Of a stretch of DNA of 64,000 nt, positions 1-7,691 are shown piece after piece. The DNA is from JACRAV01 sp964571235. GTDB lineage: Bacteria; Zixibacteria; MSB-5A5; GN15; FEB-12. Position numbers and translations under genes: made by a program. The notes under the pieces are model-generated. The model searched no databases. It had not been told where the DNA came from and saw only the letters and a program-made list of their open reading frames with translations. How positions within the stretch are numbered: position 1 is the first letter of the stretch; the number at the start of each line of letters is the position of its first letter. The stretch lies in assembly GCA_964571235.1 (NCBI GenBank), contig CAZNAI010000007.1, positions 1 to 64,000 of the forward strand. Direction: 5' to 3'.

Positions 1-409
1 TGAAATGTTCCGTAAGCTCCTTGACCAGGCACAAGCTGGCGACAACGTTGGCCTGCTCCTTCGTGGTATTGATAAAGAACAACTCGAACGCGGGATGGTG
101 TTGGCCAAGCCTGGTAGTGTGAAGCCGCACAAGAAATTCAAAGCTGAGGTGTACATCCTGGCTAAGGAAGAGGGTGGCCGTCATACGCCGTTCTTTAACG
201 GATATCGTCCGCAGTTTTACTTCCGCACGACGGACGTGACCGGTGTGGCGAGTTTGCCTGCTGGAGTTGAAATGGTGATGCCTGGTGATAACGTAGCGAT
301 TTCGGTGGAACTGATTACGCCGATCGCGATGGAGAAAGAACTGCGCTTTGCGATCCGCGAGGGCGGCCGCACCGTGGGCGCCGGCGTCATCTCCGAGATT
401 TTGGAATAA
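1..409 (+). CDS. tuf: Elongation factor Tu, C-terminal part (partial)
   Basis: This is the last part of EF-Tu, the GTPase that delivers aminoacyl-tRNA to the ribosome; the GTPase domain lies outside the window. The visible residues cover domains 2 and 3, with family signatures such as GDNVGLLLRG, RGMVLAKPGS, RHTPFFNGYRPQFYFRTTDV and the ending REGGRTVGAGVISEI. The frame is open from the first base of the window. It directly precedes rpsJ with an 18 bp gap, the common tuf-rpsJ order at the start of the S10 operon. Confidence 0.97.
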   Translation, partial: EMFRKLLDQAQAGDNVGLLLRGIDKEQLERGMVLAKPGSVKPHKKFKAEVYILAKEEGGRHTPFFNGYRPQFYFRTTDVTGVASLPAGVEMVMPGDNVAISVELITPIAMEKELRFAIREGGRTVGAGVISEILE

Positions 410-427
410 CAGAAACGAGAAGCTGAT

Positions 428-736
428 ATGGACGTGCAAAAAATACGGATTCGGCTCAAAGCGTATGATCATTTCGCGCTTGATCGCTCGACCAAAGAAA
501 TCGCCCGCACGGTGGTTCGCACCGGTGCGCGCTTAGTCGGCCCGATCCCGCTTCCGACCAAGAAGACGATCTACACCGTTTTGCGCTCGCCCCACGTCGA
601 CAAGAAGTCGCGTGAACAGTTCGAAACCCGCGTGCACAAACGGCTGATCGATATTTACGACTCGACTCCGCAAACGGTCGACGCGCTGATGAAGCTCGAT
701 CTGCCAGCCGGTGTCGATGTGGAAATCAAAACCTGA
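428..736 (+). CDS. rpsJ: 30S ribosomal protein S10
   Basis: Ribosomal protein S10 of the 30S head, which also acts in transcription antitermination as NusE. At 102 residues it is the usual size. It opens with IRIRLKAYDHFALDRS and contains GPIPLPTKKTIYTVLRSPHV, both typical. It is the first gene of the S10 part of the superoperon and precedes rplC with a very short gap. Confidence 0.97.
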   Translation: MDVQKIRIRLKAYDHFALDRSTKEIARTVVRTGARLVGPIPLPTKKTIYTVLRSPHVDKKSREQFETRVHKRLIDIYDSTPQTVDALMKLDLPAGVDVEIKT

Positions 737-752
737 ACCGGCGACGCGAGCT

Positions 753-1382
753 ATGAAAGAAATACTTGGAAAGAAAATAGGCATGACCCGCGTCTTCAAA
801 CCGACCGGGGAGATGATTCCCGTCACGGTGATCGAGGCTGGTCCTTGTTCGGTGGTTGCCAAGCGCACCGCCGACAAGCACGGCTACTCGGCCTATCAGG
901 TCGGTTTCGGCGACATCCGCAAGAAACTGGTCGACAAGGCAACCGCCGGTCATTTTGCCAAATCTAATATCGAGCCGCTTCGCCATCTGCGCGAACTGCG
1001 CTACGACGAGGCCGAACTTGAAGTCGGCGCACAGATCAAAGTTGACCTCTTCAAAGAGGGCGAACGGGTCGATGTCGTCGGCATTTCGCGCGGTTTGGGC
1101 TTTGCCGGCGTGATGAAGCGCCACAATTTCGGTGGCGGTCCGGTGACTCACGGTCAGTCCGACCGTATGCGCGCTCCCGGATCACTGGGACAATCATCCT
1201 ATCCGTCGCGCGTCTTCAAGGGAATGCGCATGGCCGGAAAGATGGGTAAAGACAAAGTAACCGTGCTCAATCTTGAGATCGTAAAGATTATCGACAGCGA
1301 AAACTTGCTACTGGTGCAGGGGTCAATTCCCGGCCACCGCGGATCGCTTGTCAAAATCCGAAGCTCCAATCGGGTACTGTAA
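753..1382 (+). CDS. rplC: 50S ribosomal protein L3
   Basis: Ribosomal protein L3, an early assembly protein whose long loop reaches the peptidyl transferase centre. The start is placed at the ATG giving MKEILGKKIGMTRVF, the normal L3 N-terminus; an upstream in-frame GTG at 711 would overlap rpsJ and add residues unlike the family. The loop signature FGGGPVTHGQSDRMRAPGS is present, and the length of 209 residues is normal. The ribosome binding site is weak, so translation may be coupled to rpsJ. Confidence 0.96.
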   Translation: MKEILGKKIGMTRVFKPTGEMIPVTVIEAGPCSVVAKRTADKHGYSAYQVGFGDIRKKLVDKATAGHFAKSNIEPLRHLRELRYDEAELEVGAQIKVDLFKEGERVDVVGISRGLGFAGVMKRHNFGGGPVTHGQSDRMRAPGSLGQSSYPSRVFKGMRMAGKMGKDKVTVLNLEIVKIIDSENLLLVQGSIPGHRGSLVKIRSSNRVL

Positions 1383-1385
1383 CGG

Positions 1386-2018
1386 ATGGCTACTATGAAG
1401 GTGAAAGTATACAATCAGGACGGCGGCGAGGTCGGCTCGATCGATCTGAGCGCGGCGGTCTTCGGCGTCGAGCCGAACGAAGCAATCGTGCATCAGTACG
1501 TGGTGAATTATCTGGCGCGTCAGCGTCAGGGCACCGCGCTGACCAAGACGCGTAAAGAAGTTTCCGGCGGCGGCAAAAAGCCGTGGAAACAAAAAGGCAC
1601 TGGCCGGGCCCGCGCCGGCACCATTCGCTCCCCTCTGTGGCGGGGCGGCGGTATCGTCTTCGGCCCTCAGCCGCGAGACTACGGTTCCAAACTGCCCAAG
1701 CAGATGAAGCGTTTGGCGATTCAGTCTGTTCTGTCTGACAAGGCCCGCAATAACGCGATCAAAGTTGTCGATCAGATCACACTCGCCGAGATCAAGACCA
1801 AGACAATGGTCGGCGTTCTTGATCGTCTGGACATCAAAGGCAAGAAGTGCCTGATTCTGGATGAAGGCCGCAATCAAAAACTCGAATTGTCGTGTCGCAA
1901 TCTGCCGAAGACTGAATATCGGCGGGCGGCCTTGATGAACGGATACGAAGCGCTCAAGAGCGATGTGCTCTTAGTGACCAAAGCCGGTCTGGCCAAGATC
2001 GAAGAGGTGTTCGCATGA
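1386..2018 (+). CDS. rplD: 50S ribosomal protein L4
   Basis: Ribosomal protein L4, which lines the peptide exit tunnel opposite L22. The loop region with KPWKQKGTGRARAGTIRSP and WRGGGIVFGP is characteristic. It has 210 residues, close to the usual length. It starts 3 bases after the rplC stop and overlaps the rplW start by 4 bases (ATGA), which suggests translational coupling. In some bacteria L4 represses its own operon, but nothing in the sequence here shows this. Confidence 0.96.
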   Translation: MATMKVKVYNQDGGEVGSIDLSAAVFGVEPNEAIVHQYVVNYLARQRQGTALTKTRKEVSGGGKKPWKQKGTGRARAGTIRSPLWRGGGIVFGPQPRDYGSKLPKQMKRLAIQSVLSDKARNNAIKVVDQITLAEIKTKTMVGVLDRLDIKGKKCLILDEGRNQKLELSCRNLPKTEYRRAALMNGYEALKSDVLLVTKAGLAKIEEVFA

Positions 2019-2308
2019 TTGCCGATCCGCGCTATATCATTAAATCGCATATCACGACCGAACGCACTACCGTACTCAAACAGAACAACAACGAGTATGT
2101 GTTCGAGGTCGACAAGCGAGCCAACAAGTATCAGATCAAATTGGCGGTGGAGAAGATCTTCAAAGTGAAGGTCGATTCGATCCGCACTATGGTTGTGCCG
2201 GGGAAACTGCGTCGGATGGGACGCTTCGAAGGAAAATCCGGCACCTGGAAAAAAGCAATCGTCCGGCTGAAAAAGGCCCAGGCGATCGCCGCATTTGAAA
2301 ACGTGTGA
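2015..2308 (+). CDS. rplW: 50S ribosomal protein L23
   Basis: Ribosomal protein L23, located at the tunnel exit where it docks trigger factor and SRP. The segment TERTTVLKQNNNEYVFEVD followed by ANKYQIKLAVEKIFKVKV is the standard fold. The protein has 97 residues, normal for the family. Its ATG overlaps the rplD stop codon. Confidence 0.96.
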   Translation: MIADPRYIIKSHITTERTTVLKQNNNEYVFEVDKRANKYQIKLAVEKIFKVKVDSIRTMVVPGKLRRMGRFEGKSGTWKKAIVRLKKAQAIAAFENV

Positions 2309-2324
2309 CGAGTAGAGTATTCCT

Positions 2325-3155
2325 ATGGCAATGAAAAAATATCGTCCGGTTACGCCCTCCCTGCGGTTTCGTACCGTACCGGCATTCGATGAGCTGACTT
2401 CCCGCGTTCCGGAAAAGTCACTGCTGGAAAAACAGACCAGCACCGGCGGCCGTAACAACAAGGGACGCGTCACCTGCTGGAGTCGCGGCGGCGGACACAA
2501 ACAGTTCTACCGTATCGTCGACTTCAAGCGCAACAAGCTGAACATCCCGGCCCGCGTCGCTTCGATCGAATACGACCCGAATCGTTCGGCCCGAATTGCG
2601 CTGTTGCACTATGCCGACGGCGAGAAGCGCTACATCATCGCCCCGTCGGAAATGACCATCAACACAACGATTGTCTCGGGACAGGAAGTTGATATCAAAG
2701 TTGGCAATGCCATGCCGCTTGCGAAAATGCCGCTGGGAACCAACGTGCACAATATCGAAATACGCCCCGGCAAAGGCGCACAGATGGTTCGTTCGGCCGG
2801 CTCAATGGCCCAGCTTGTCGCCAAAGAAAACGACAAAGCGACTCTGCGGATGCCCTCCGGCGAAGTTCGCACTGTGCCGCTTTCCTGTTACGCCGTCATC
2901 GGTCAGGTTTCCAATATCGAACACAAAAATATCGTGCTCGGTAAAGCCGGCGCCTCGCGCTGGCGCGGATTCCGCGGCTCGGTTCGCGGTGTCGCGATGA
3001 ACCCGGTCGATCACCCGATGGGTGGTGGCGAGGGTCGCAGTTCCGGTGGTCGTCATCCCTGCACACCGTGGGGAATCAAGACCAAGGGTCTTAAGACCCG
3101 CAAGAAGAAAAAATCATTGGCGCATCTTATTGAAGATCGCCGCAAGAAGAAGTGA
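2325..3155 (+). CDS. rplB: 50S ribosomal protein L2
   Basis: Ribosomal protein L2, needed for subunit joining and peptidyl transferase activity. At 276 residues it is of normal size. Recognisable segments are GRNNKGRVTCWSRGGGHK near the N-terminus, ARIALLHYADGEKRYI, and the C-terminal loop RGVAMNPVDHPMGGGEGRS with the functionally important His. It lies between rplW and rpsS. Confidence 0.97.
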   Translation: MAMKKYRPVTPSLRFRTVPAFDELTSRVPEKSLLEKQTSTGGRNNKGRVTCWSRGGGHKQFYRIVDFKRNKLNIPARVASIEYDPNRSARIALLHYADGEKRYIIAPSEMTINTTIVSGQEVDIKVGNAMPLAKMPLGTNVHNIEIRPGKGAQMVRSAGSMAQLVAKENDKATLRMPSGEVRTVPLSCYAVIGQVSNIEHKNIVLGKAGASRWRGFRGSVRGVAMNPVDHPMGGGEGRSSGGRHPCTPWGIKTKGLKTRKKKKSLAHLIEDRRKKK

Positions 3156-3171
3156 TCTGGAGTAAACTGGT

Positions 3172-3474
3172 ATGCCCCGTTCGTTGAAAAAAGGCCCGTT
3201 CATAGACGAGAAATTGCTCGGCAAAATCGAAGGTCTGAACAAAGCCGGCGACAAAAAAGTGATCAAGACCTGGTCGCGTCGCTCGACTATCAGTCCGGAA
3301 TTTGTCGGCCACACCTTCGCAGTGCACAACGGCAACAAGTTCATCCCGATCTATGTTAGCGAAAATATGGTCGGCCACAAGCTGGGCGAGTTTGCCCCGA
3401 CCCGGACTTTCCGCGGTCACTCCGGCAAACTTGTTGAGCGCACGACCGCAGTGAAAGGCGTGGCCACGGCATGA
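3172..3474 (+). CDS. rpsS: 30S ribosomal protein S19
   Basis: Ribosomal protein S19 of the 30S head, which forms a complex with S13 near the decoding centre. All classic elements are present: MPRSLKKGPFIDEKLL, IKTWSRRSTISPEFVG, FIPIYVSENMVGHKLGEFAP and TRTFRGH. It has 100 residues. A GGAG box sits upstream of the ATG. The stop overlaps the start of the next gene (ATGA). That next gene begins with a diverged copy of this same domain. Confidence 0.97.
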   Translation: MPRSLKKGPFIDEKLLGKIEGLNKAGDKKVIKTWSRRSTISPEFVGHTFAVHNGNKFIPIYVSENMVGHKLGEFAPTRTFRGHSGKLVERTTAVKGVATA

Positions 3475-4205
3475 GCGACAAAGATATCCGCCCGATAAAA
3501 AACCGCCTGCTCAAAGCGGTTGCTCAGATGAACGAAACCGAAGACAAGAAAGTCATTCGCACGCACGACCGTCATGTGAATATCAAATCCGATTTCGTCG
3601 GACTGACCTTTGCCGTTTTCAACGGCCGCAGGTTTGTTCGGTTCTCGGTGAATGAATCGATGGTTGGCAAGAAGCTCGGCGATTTTGCCCCCAAAGTGGC
3701 GCCGACAGCCCAGCTTATGTACTCGGGCATTCCGGCTCGCAAGATGCGTCTGGTCGCGGCCCTCATCAAAGGCAAACCGGTAGAACGTGCGCTGAATATT
3801 CTGAATTTCACTTCGCGCTACGCCGCTCTTCCGCTGGCCAAGATGCTCAAGTCGGCAGTCGCCAATAAGCTGTCGATCGAAGGTACCGCGCATTTGCATC
3901 CGGAAGATCTGTATGTGAAGGAAATAGCCGTCGACGGTGGCCCGGCGCTCAAGCGCATTCGGATGCAGTCGATGGGACGTGTTTTCCGCTACCGGAAACC
4001 GTTCAGTCACGTGGCGATTATTCTCGGCGAAACCAAATCGGCGACCCGGCCCAAAGCTGTCGCGTCGAAAGCCGGAGCCGGTGAATCTGCTTCCACTGCT
4101 GAAACCGCGGTAAAGCGGATCGCCAAGACGACCAAAAAGCCGGCCACCAAAACGGCCGCGAAAAGCAAGACGACCAAAAGCACGGCAAAAACGAAAAAGA
4201 AATAG
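3471..4205 (+). CDS. rplV: S19-like domain fused to ribosomal protein L22
   Basis: The protein has 244 residues, whereas L22 is normally about 110. Residues about 78-188 are L22, the exit-tunnel protein, with IPARKMRLVAALIKGKPVE and the hook-region segment MQSMGRVFRYRKPFSHV. Residues about 5-74 are a second, diverged S19. From DKKVI to FGDFAP-like LGDFAP (residues 25-74) it aligns without gaps to residues 27-76 of the upstream rpsS product, with 29 of 50 identical by my count. The S19 N-terminal SLKKGPF, the WSRRS motif and the RGH end are lost. Residues 189-244 form a Lys-Ala-Thr-rich tail. The ATG overlaps the rpsS stop. The internal Met83 at 3717 has no ribosome binding site, so a separate L22 start is unlikely. 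The fusion is seen directly; what the S19-like part does is unknown. Confidence 0.93.
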   Translation: MSDKDIRPIKNRLLKAVAQMNETEDKKVIRTHDRHVNIKSDFVGLTFAVFNGRRFVRFSVNESMVGKKLGDFAPKVAPTAQLMYSGIPARKMRLVAALIKGKPVERALNILNFTSRYAALPLAKMLKSAVANKLSIEGTAHLHPEDLYVKEIAVDGGPALKRIRMQSMGRVFRYRKPFSHVAIILGETKSATRPKAVASKAGAGESASTAETAVKRIAKTTKKPATKTAAKSKTTKSTAKTKKK

Positions 4206-4238
4206 CCGGCTTAGAGATAGTACGTAAGGAGAACGACG

Positions 4239-5192
4239 TTGGGACAAAAGACTCACCCCATAGGCTTGCGCCTCGGCATCATTAAGACTTGGAACAGCCG
4301 CTGGTTTGCGCCACAGCGCAACTTTGCGGATCTCGTCCATGAGGACATCCTTGTCAAGCGCTACATTACCAAGCGACTGGACAATGCCGGCATTTCAAAC
4401 GTGCAAATCTCCCGCGCACCCAAAAAGGTCACGGTTGACATCCTGACTTCCCGCCCCGGAATCGTCATCGGTCGCAGAGGCGCCGAGGTCGACAAACTGC
4501 GCGAAGAACTTCAGGTGCTGACCAAAAAAGACATTATGCTGAATATCGTCGAAGTTCGTAAGCCCGAGCTCGACGCCCGCCTGGTAGCCGATTCCGTGGC
4601 TCGTCAACTGGAAGGTCGAGTCTCCTTCCGTCGCGCCATGAAAAAAGCTATCGCCGCGACCATGAAAATGGGCGCACAGGGAATCAAAGTACAGTGCGGC
4701 GGACGCCTCGGCGGCGCCGAAATCGCCCGCACCGAAAAATATCGTGAAGGACGCGTACCGCTACACACGCTTCGCGCTGACATCGACTACGCCACATCGA
4801 CTGCTCATACTACCTACGGATGCATCGGCGTCAAAGTGTGGGTCTGTCGCGGTGAAATTCTCGAAATGGGCCAATATGGTCTGCCCGGCGAAAACGCCGC
4901 GGTGCAACCCGACCAACAGCAAGGTGACGATCGTGGCTCACGTCGTCCCGACGATCGCGGACGCGGTGGTCGTGGTGGTCGCCCCGGTGGTCCGGGTGGT
5001 GGTCGCGGTGGTCGCGATAATCGCGGCGGAGGCGGTCAGCGCCCGCGCGGACAGGTTCGTCGTCACGACGGCCCCCCAATGCCGGTGCATGATAACCGTC
5101 CGCCTCGCGGACGTCGCCCCGAACAGCCGCATCAATCAGGCGGAACCGGTGGCGGTCAGGATAAACCCGGTGGCGGAGAGAAAGCGTCATAG
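4239..5192 (+). CDS. rpsC: 30S ribosomal protein S3 with Arg-Gly-rich C-terminal tail
   Basis: Ribosomal protein S3 of the 30S head, part of the mRNA entry helicase. It starts with TTG giving GQKTHPIGLRLGIIKTWNS, the normal N-terminus, 9 bases after an AAGGAG box. The KH domain (VDILTSRPGIVIGRRGAEV) and the C-terminal S3 domain (GAQGIKVQCGGRLGGAEIAR) are complete by about residue 215. Residues about 225-317 are an additional low-complexity tail rich in Arg-Gly-Gly, Pro and Asp, resembling RGG-box RNA-binding tails. S3 is usually 210-235 residues, so the tail adds some 90. Confidence 0.95.
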   Translation: MGQKTHPIGLRLGIIKTWNSRWFAPQRNFADLVHEDILVKRYITKRLDNAGISNVQISRAPKKVTVDILTSRPGIVIGRRGAEVDKLREELQVLTKKDIMLNIVEVRKPELDARLVADSVARQLEGRVSFRRAMKKAIAATMKMGAQGIKVQCGGRLGGAEIARTEKYREGRVPLHTLRADIDYATSTAHTTYGCIGVKVWVCRGEILEMGQYGLPGENAAVQPDQQQGDDRGSRRPDDRGRGGRGGRPGGPGGGRGGRDNRGGGGQRPRGQVRRHDGPPMPVHDNRPPRGRRPEQPHQSGGTGGGQDKPGGGEKAS

Positions 5193-5224
5193 GCGCAACG
5201 ACACAGACTTGGGAAGTGTGAGAT

Positions 5225-5647
5225 ATGTTACAGCCGAATAGAACCAAATTTCGTAAACAACAGCGCGGTCGTATGACCGGCCTGGCCAACAGCGGCGCAA
5301 CCGTTGCTTTTGGCGAATACGGCCTTAAAGCGCTTGAGCCCTGCTGGCTTTCCAACCGCCAGATCGAAGCCGCTCGCGTGGCGCTCACCCGTCACTTAAA
5401 GCGCGGTGGTAAGATGTGGATTCGGGTCTTCCCGGATAAGCCGGTAACCAAGAAGCCGGCCGAAACCCGTATGGGTAAAGGAAAAGGCGCCCCCGAATTC
5501 TGGGTGGCGGTGGTCAAACCCGGCCGCGTGCTCTTTGAAATTGAAGGCGTGACCGAAGTGATGGCCCGTGCGGCGATGAAACTCGCCGCCAACAAACTGC
5601 CGCTGAAGACCAAGTTCGTCAGTCGGCACGACGCGGAGTCTGTCTGA
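5225..5647 (+). CDS. rplP: 50S ribosomal protein L16
   Basis: Ribosomal protein L16, which contacts the A-site tRNA in the 50S subunit. The N-terminus MLQPNRTKFRKQQRGRMTG, the segment ARVALTRHLKRGGKMWIRVF and RMGKGKGAPEFWVAVVKPG are canonical. It has 140 residues. The stop overlaps the rpmC start by one base, which points to coupled translation. Confidence 0.97.
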   Translation: MLQPNRTKFRKQQRGRMTGLANSGATVAFGEYGLKALEPCWLSNRQIEAARVALTRHLKRGGKMWIRVFPDKPVTKKPAETRMGKGKGAPEFWVAVVKPGRVLFEIEGVTEVMARAAMKLAANKLPLKTKFVSRHDAESV

Positions 5648-5910
5648 TGAAAGGTAATTCCCTGCGCGAAATGTCGCGCTCCGAATTGATTCAGAAACGC
5701 GACGATCTGAAGGAAGAGATGTTCAACCTCAAGATGCGCCGCTCGATCAAAACACTGGATAATCCGCTTCGCCTCCGTACCATCGGACGCGAGATCGCCC
5801 AGGTCAATACGATTCTGCGCGAGGACGACCTGAAAATCCGGCCCCTGGCCGAAGGAAAATCGTCGATCCTCGGCGAAACCAAGTCCCGCAAGAGTGCGGA
5901 GAAGAAATAG
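5647..5910 (+). CDS. rpmC: 50S ribosomal protein L29
   Basis: Ribosomal protein L29, a two-helix protein near the tunnel exit. The core LREMSRSELIQKRDDLKEEM, FNLKMRRS and LRTIGREIAQVNTILRE identifies it. At 87 residues it is longer than the usual 60-75 because of a C-terminal extension rich in Lys, Ser and Glu. Its ATG shares a base with the rplP stop. Confidence 0.95.
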   Translation: MKGNSLREMSRSELIQKRDDLKEEMFNLKMRRSIKTLDNPLRLRTIGREIAQVNTILREDDLKIRPLAEGKSSILGETKSRKSAEKK

Positions 5911-5913
5911 AAG

Positions 5914-6186
5914 ATGACTACGCAAGAAGAGATCAGCCGTAATCAGCGCAAGACCCGCGTCGGTATTGTGGTCAGCGCCGCTATGAACAAAAGCATCGTC
6001 GTGCGTATCGACAGCACAAAAAAGCACAGTATGTACACCAAGCCGGTGAAAATATCCAGCAGGCTGTACGCACACGACGAAACCAACGACGCCAAGGCCG
6101 GCGACACGGTGCGCGTTATGGAAACCCGCCCGCTCTCCAAAATGAAGCGCTGGCGCCTGGTTGAAATTGTGGAACGGGCGAAGTAA
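5914..6186 (+). CDS. rpsQ: 30S ribosomal protein S17
   Basis: Ribosomal protein S17, a primary 16S rRNA binder with an OB fold. The segment RKTRVGIVVSAAMNKSIVVR and the later HDETNDAKAGDTVRVMETRP, PLSKMKRWRLVEI are characteristic. It has 90 residues. It starts 3 bases after the rpmC stop. Confidence 0.96.
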   Translation: MTTQEEISRNQRKTRVGIVVSAAMNKSIVVRIDSTKKHSMYTKPVKISSRLYAHDETNDAKAGDTVRVMETRPLSKMKRWRLVEIVERAK

Positions 6187-6213
6187 GCGCCAGGACAGGA
6201 CGACGAGGGAAGT

Positions 6214-6579
6214 ATGATTCAGGAATTTACCGTTCTTAACGTAGCCGATAACTCCGGCGCCAAGCGATGCATGTGCTTCCGCATCCTCGGCGGTCGTAAG
6301 AAATCGGCCACCATCGGCGACATCATCGTCGTGGCTGTCAAGGAAGCTATTCCCGGCGGTACCGTGAAGCGCTCCGAGGTCTGCAAGGCGGTTGTGGTGC
6401 GAACCACAAGCGGCGTGCGACGCAAGGATGGCTCCATGCTCAGGTTCTCTGATAACGCCGCGGTTATTATTAACGAACAAAAGGAACCGCGCGGCACCCG
6501 TATCTTTGGGCCTGTCGCGCGCGAACTTCGCGATAAGCAGTTCATGAAGATCATCTCGCTCGCTCCGGAAGTGATTTGA
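6214..6579 (+). CDS. rplN: 50S ribosomal protein L14
   Basis: Ribosomal protein L14, which forms inter-subunit bridges and is the docking site of the silencing factor RsfS. The N-terminus MIQEFTVLNVADNSGAKR and the end GPVARELRDKQFMKIISLAP match the family closely. It has 121 residues, and a GGGAAG-type ribosome binding site precedes the ATG. Confidence 0.97.
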   Translation: MIQEFTVLNVADNSGAKRCMCFRILGGRKKSATIGDIIVVAVKEAIPGGTVKRSEVCKAVVVRTTSGVRRKDGSMLRFSDNAAVIINEQKEPRGTRIFGPVARELRDKQFMKIISLAPEVI

Positions 6580-6589
6580 GGAAGACGGT

Positions 6590-6916
6590 ATGCGGATAAA
6601 GAAAAATGACACGGTGCTCGTTATCACCGGCCAGTACAAAGGAAAAACCGGCCGCGTGGTATGGGTCGACACCAAGAAAAAACGCGTATTGGTCGAGGGT
6701 GTGAACAAGAAATCAAAGCACCAGCGCCCGACGCAGAAAAGCCCCAAGGGCGGCATCATCACCATTGAGGCCCCCGTCGATTTGAGCAACGTTTCGTTGT
6801 TCATCAAGGGCGAAGACGGCAAGCCCAAAGCGACCCGAATCGCCCATAAAGTGATTACCGACGGCGGCAAAGCGCGCCGTGTTCGCGTCAGCCGGCTGAC
6901 CGGTGAAGAATTGTAA
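6590..6916 (+). CDS. rplX: 50S ribosomal protein L24
   Basis: Ribosomal protein L24, an assembly initiator with a KOW motif. MRIKKNDTVLVITGQYKGKT followed by GRVVWVDTKKKRVLVEGVN is the KOW part, and the segment KSPKGGIITIEAPVDLSNV follows. It has 108 residues. It lies in the standard order between rplN and rplE. Confidence 0.96.
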   Translation: MRIKKNDTVLVITGQYKGKTGRVVWVDTKKKRVLVEGVNKKSKHQRPTQKSPKGGIITIEAPVDLSNVSLFIKGEDGKPKATRIAHKVITDGGKARRVRVSRLTGEEL

Positions 6917-6927
6917 GGTGGCCTGAT

Positions 6928-7467
6928 ATGTCGAGACTGAAAGATAAATTTGAAAAAGAAGTCCTGCCCCGCCTGATGAAGGACAACAACTATTCATCAG
7001 TGATGCAGGTGCCCCGCCTGACCAAGATCACTATCAATATGGGTCTGGGCGAATCGACCGCGAATGCCAAAGTCCTGGACGCCGCCTTGGGCGACATGAC
7101 AGCAATCGCCGGACAGAAACCGGTGCTCACCAAAGCGAAAAAGAGCATCTCGAATTTCAAGCTCCGCAAAGGCGTGTCGATCGGCTGTGCCGTGACTCTG
7201 CGCCGCGACCGGATGTATGAATTCTTCGACCGGCTTACCAATATCGCCATGCCGCGTATTCGCGACTTCAAGGGTGTCAACCCCAAGTCATTTGACGGTC
7301 GCGGCAACTTTAATCTCGGATTGAAAGAACAGTTGATCTTCCCCGAGATCGACTATGACAAAATAGATAAAGTGCGGGGAATGACCATTTCCATCAGCAC
7401 CACCGCCCGGACCGACGACGAAGCTCGTCAGTTGCTGGCCGAACTGGGAATGCCTTTCCGTAAGTAG
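6928..7467 (+). CDS. rplE: 50S ribosomal protein L5
   Basis: Ribosomal protein L5, which binds 5S rRNA in the central protuberance. The segments VPRLTKITINMGLGES, TKAKKSISNFKLRKGVSIG, ALPRIRDF-like AMPRIRDFKGVN and GRGNFNLGLKEQLIFPEI are typical. It has 179 residues, normal for the family. Confidence 0.97.
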   Translation: MSRLKDKFEKEVLPRLMKDNNYSSVMQVPRLTKITINMGLGESTANAKVLDAALGDMTAIAGQKPVLTKAKKSISNFKLRKGVSIGCAVTLRRDRMYEFFDRLTNIAMPRIRDFKGVNPKSFDGRGNFNLGLKEQLIFPEIDYDKIDKVRGMTISISTTARTDDEARQLLAELGMPFRK

Positions 7468-7474
7468 GAGTACG

Positions 7475-7660
7475 ATGGCTAAGACGTGCCTGATTGAAAA
7501 GCAAAAACGAACGCCGAAATTCGCCGTGCGCAAATACAATCGTTGCCGCCGGTGCGGTCGGCCCCACGCCTTCATGCGGCGCTTCGGCCTCTGCCGAATC
7601 TGTTTCCGCCAGATGGCCCTCGCCGGCGATCTGCCGGGTGTCGTGAAGTCGAGTTGGTAA
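7475..7660 (+). CDS. rpsZ: 30S ribosomal protein S14, zinc-binding short type
   Basis: Short, zinc-binding form of ribosomal protein S14 (61 residues). Two CxxC pairs are visible, in NRCRRCGRPHAF and LCRICFRQMA, which together bind one zinc ion. The C-terminus GDLPGVVKSSW is standard. This C-plus form is common outside Proteobacteria; the longer zinc-free form is not seen here. Confidence 0.97.
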   Translation: MAKTCLIEKQKRTPKFAVRKYNRCRRCGRPHAFMRRFGLCRICFRQMALAGDLPGVVKSSW

Positions 7661-7691
7661 AAAATTTGGAACTGTTCAGGAGAACGCATAC

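Noticed and set aside
3717..4205. A separate L22 gene starting at internal Met83
   Set aside because: No ribosome binding site precedes it, the frame is continuous with the S19-like part, and the upstream ATG overlaps the rpsS stop as in other coupled genes.
5392..6870. A 492-residue minus-strand frame opposite rplP-rplX
   Set aside because: It lies opposite five clear ribosomal protein genes and has no family likeness; a by-product of codon use.
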